From: Gammaproteobacteria bacterium
Lineage (GTDB): Bacteria > Pseudomonadota > Gammaproteobacteria > Xanthomonadales > Xanthomonadaceae
NCBI GenBank assembly: GCA_012510865.1
Contig: JAAZHF010000208.1
Location: 1-5,141, forward strand
Direction of reading: 5' to 3'
Length of the DNA stretch: 5,141 bases
Below, piece after piece: positions 4,410-5,141 of this stretch (position 1 is its first letter; the number at the start of each line of letters is the position of its first letter). The notes under the pieces are model-generated. The model saw only the letters and a program-made list of their open reading frames with translations, ran no database searches and was not told the origin of the DNA. The translations under genes and the position numbers were made by a program.

Positions 4410-5141
4410 ATGACCATCAAGGTTTACGTGGTTGACGACCACGCGCTTGTACGCGCAGGGATGCGCATGATCCTGTCGGCCGAGCCCGACATCGAGGTGG
4501 TGGGCGAGGCCGAGTGCGGCGAGGACGCACTTCCGGAGATCCGCACGCTCAGGCCCGACATCGTGCTTTGCGACCTGCACCTGCCCGGCGTCAGCGGGCT
4601 CGAGGTGACCGAGCGCATCGTCCGCGGCGACTACGGTCCCAGGGTGATCGTGGTGTCGGTCCTGGAGGACGGCCCGATGCCCAGGCGGATGATCGCCGCC
4701 GGGGCGGCGGGCTACGTCGGCAAGGGCGGCGACGCGCGCGAACTGCTGCGCGCCGTCCGCGAGGTCGCGTCCGGGCGCAGGTTCCTCGCGAGCAAGGTCG
4801 CGCAATCGCTTGCGCTCTCGGGGCTGGACGCCAACGAGTCGCCCTTCGACGCGCTGTCCCCGCGGGAAACCGAGGTCGCGATGCTCCTGATCCAGGGCAT
4901 GCGCCAGGAGGAGATCGCCCGCCGGCTGAGCCTCAGCGCCAAGACCATCAACACGCACAAGACGCGCCTGTTCGAGAAGCTCCAGGTCCACGACAACATC
5001 GCGCTCGCGCGCCTGGCCAGCCAGTACGGCATGGCCGACCCCGCGCACGCGCTGGAGCGCACGCGGGGTCGCTGCCGGGGTCAGGCGTCCGCGGACGCGC
5101 GGTCCCCGTCGTTCGCCTGCGCGGTCGCCGATGCGCCGGCA
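4410..5141 (+). CDS. gacA: GacA/UvrY-family two-component response regulator (frame open to window end)
   Basis: This is a cytoplasmic DNA-binding response regulator, in the family that is phosphorylated by a GacS/BarA-type kinase and activates small-RNA genes of the Gac-Rsm/Csr pathway (established for the family). The receiver domain covers about residues 1-120, with acidic pocket D9/D10, phospho-acceptor D55 (LCDLHLPGVSGLE), switch S83 and K105. A LuxR/NarL-type helix-turn-helix covers about 147-208 (LSPRETEVAMLLIQG; recognition helix SAKTINTHKTRLFEKL). The motif LHLPGVSGLE and VSVLEDGPMP look closest to Xanthomonadaceae GacA proteins as I remember them, which supports the symbol. The gene is divergent from the integrase and is probably host chromosome. 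It is odd at the end: homologues stop near residue 210-215, after a sequence like YGMADPAHAL, but here no stop occurs in 244 codons, and the last 30 residues are an Arg/Ala/Cys-rich tail unlike the family. The true 3' end is outside the window or disturbed. Confidence 0.9.
   Translation, partial: MTIKVYVVDDHALVRAGMRMILSAEPDIEVVGEAECGEDALPEIRTLRPDIVLCDLHLPGVSGLEVTERIVRGDYGPRVIVVSVLEDGPMPRRMIAAGAAGYVGKGGDARELLRAVREVASGRRFLASKVAQSLALSGLDANESPFDALSPRETEVAMLLIQGMRQEEIARRLSLSAKTINTHKTRLFEKLQVHDNIALARLASQYGMADPAHALERTRGRCRGQASADARSPSFACAVADAPA
5037..5070 (+). other. Strong GC hairpin at the expected end of the response-regulator gene
   Basis: GACCCCGCG (5037-5045) pairs perfectly with CGCGGGGTC (5062-5070); inside, GCGC (5049-5052) pairs with GCGC (5057-5060) around TGGA. 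It begins at codon 210, where homologues end. No T-run follows, so if it ends transcription it is not by the standard intrinsic mechanism. Confidence 0.5.
5076..5108. other. Second hairpin with a perfect 14-bp palindrome
   Basis: GCGTCCGCGGACGC (5085-5098) is fully self-complementary, and the flanking CGGGG (5076-5080) pairs with CCCCG (5104-5108). Together with 5037-5070 this makes two consecutive structured elements, a layout common between convergent genes. Confidence 0.45.

Noticed and set aside
4308..5048. 246-codon minus-strand frame opposite the response regulator
   Set aside because: It mirrors the gacA coding frame, has no ribosome binding site evidence or recognisable domain, and the plus strand encodes an unmistakable response regulator.
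1..5141. CRISPR array, tandem repeats or insertion sequence
   Set aside because: No regularly spaced repeats, and no transposase signature or paired terminal inverted repeats, were seen on either strand.

Overview
The window is high-GC DNA (about 65% or more G+C by eye, strong G/C at third codon positions). It most resembles a gammaproteobacterium of the Xanthomonadaceae type (Lysobacter, Luteimonas, Xanthomonas or Stenotrophomonas). That placement is my inference from the GacA/UvrY-type response regulator at the right end and cannot be proved from this sequence.

Layout. Positions 1 to about 4085 read as one leftward (minus-strand) block with the architecture of an integrated satellite prophage or PICI-like island. 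In transcription order it holds: a P4-family tyrosine integrase (4085-2850); a 95-bp gap with two GC-rich hairpins; a small acidic protein (2746-2522); a 221-residue unknown protein with a possible DNA-binding segment (2516-1851); a 90-bp gap with an inverted repeat over a ribosome binding site; an AlpA-like helix-turn-helix regulator (1760-1506); three small proteins of unknown function (1509-1297, 1300-1076, 1079-771); and the first 258 residues of a DUF3631-type P-loop ATPase (774-1), cut off by the window edge. The last five genes are chained by 4-base start/stop overlaps (ATGA, GTGA, ATGA, ATGA), and four of the five starts have a clear GAGGT- or GGAGG-type ribosome binding site at normal spacing. 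They are therefore very probably one translationally coupled operon.

The 324-bp stretch 4086-4409 separates the integrase from a rightward chromosomal-looking gene at 4410, a GacA/UvrY family response regulator with all receiver and LuxR-type helix-turn-helix landmarks. Its frame stays open to the window end, past the point where the family normally stops. The island boundary (att site) should lie in 4086-4409, so the element sits directly upstream of a global regulator.

How it fits together (inference): the integrase inserts and excises the element, AlpA-type proteins commonly act as excisionase or integrase-gene activator, and the ATPase is the likeliest replication or DNA-handling component, in the place where Gram-negative satellites usually carry a primase-helicase. 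The small proteins and the 221-residue protein are unassigned and are the main novel content.
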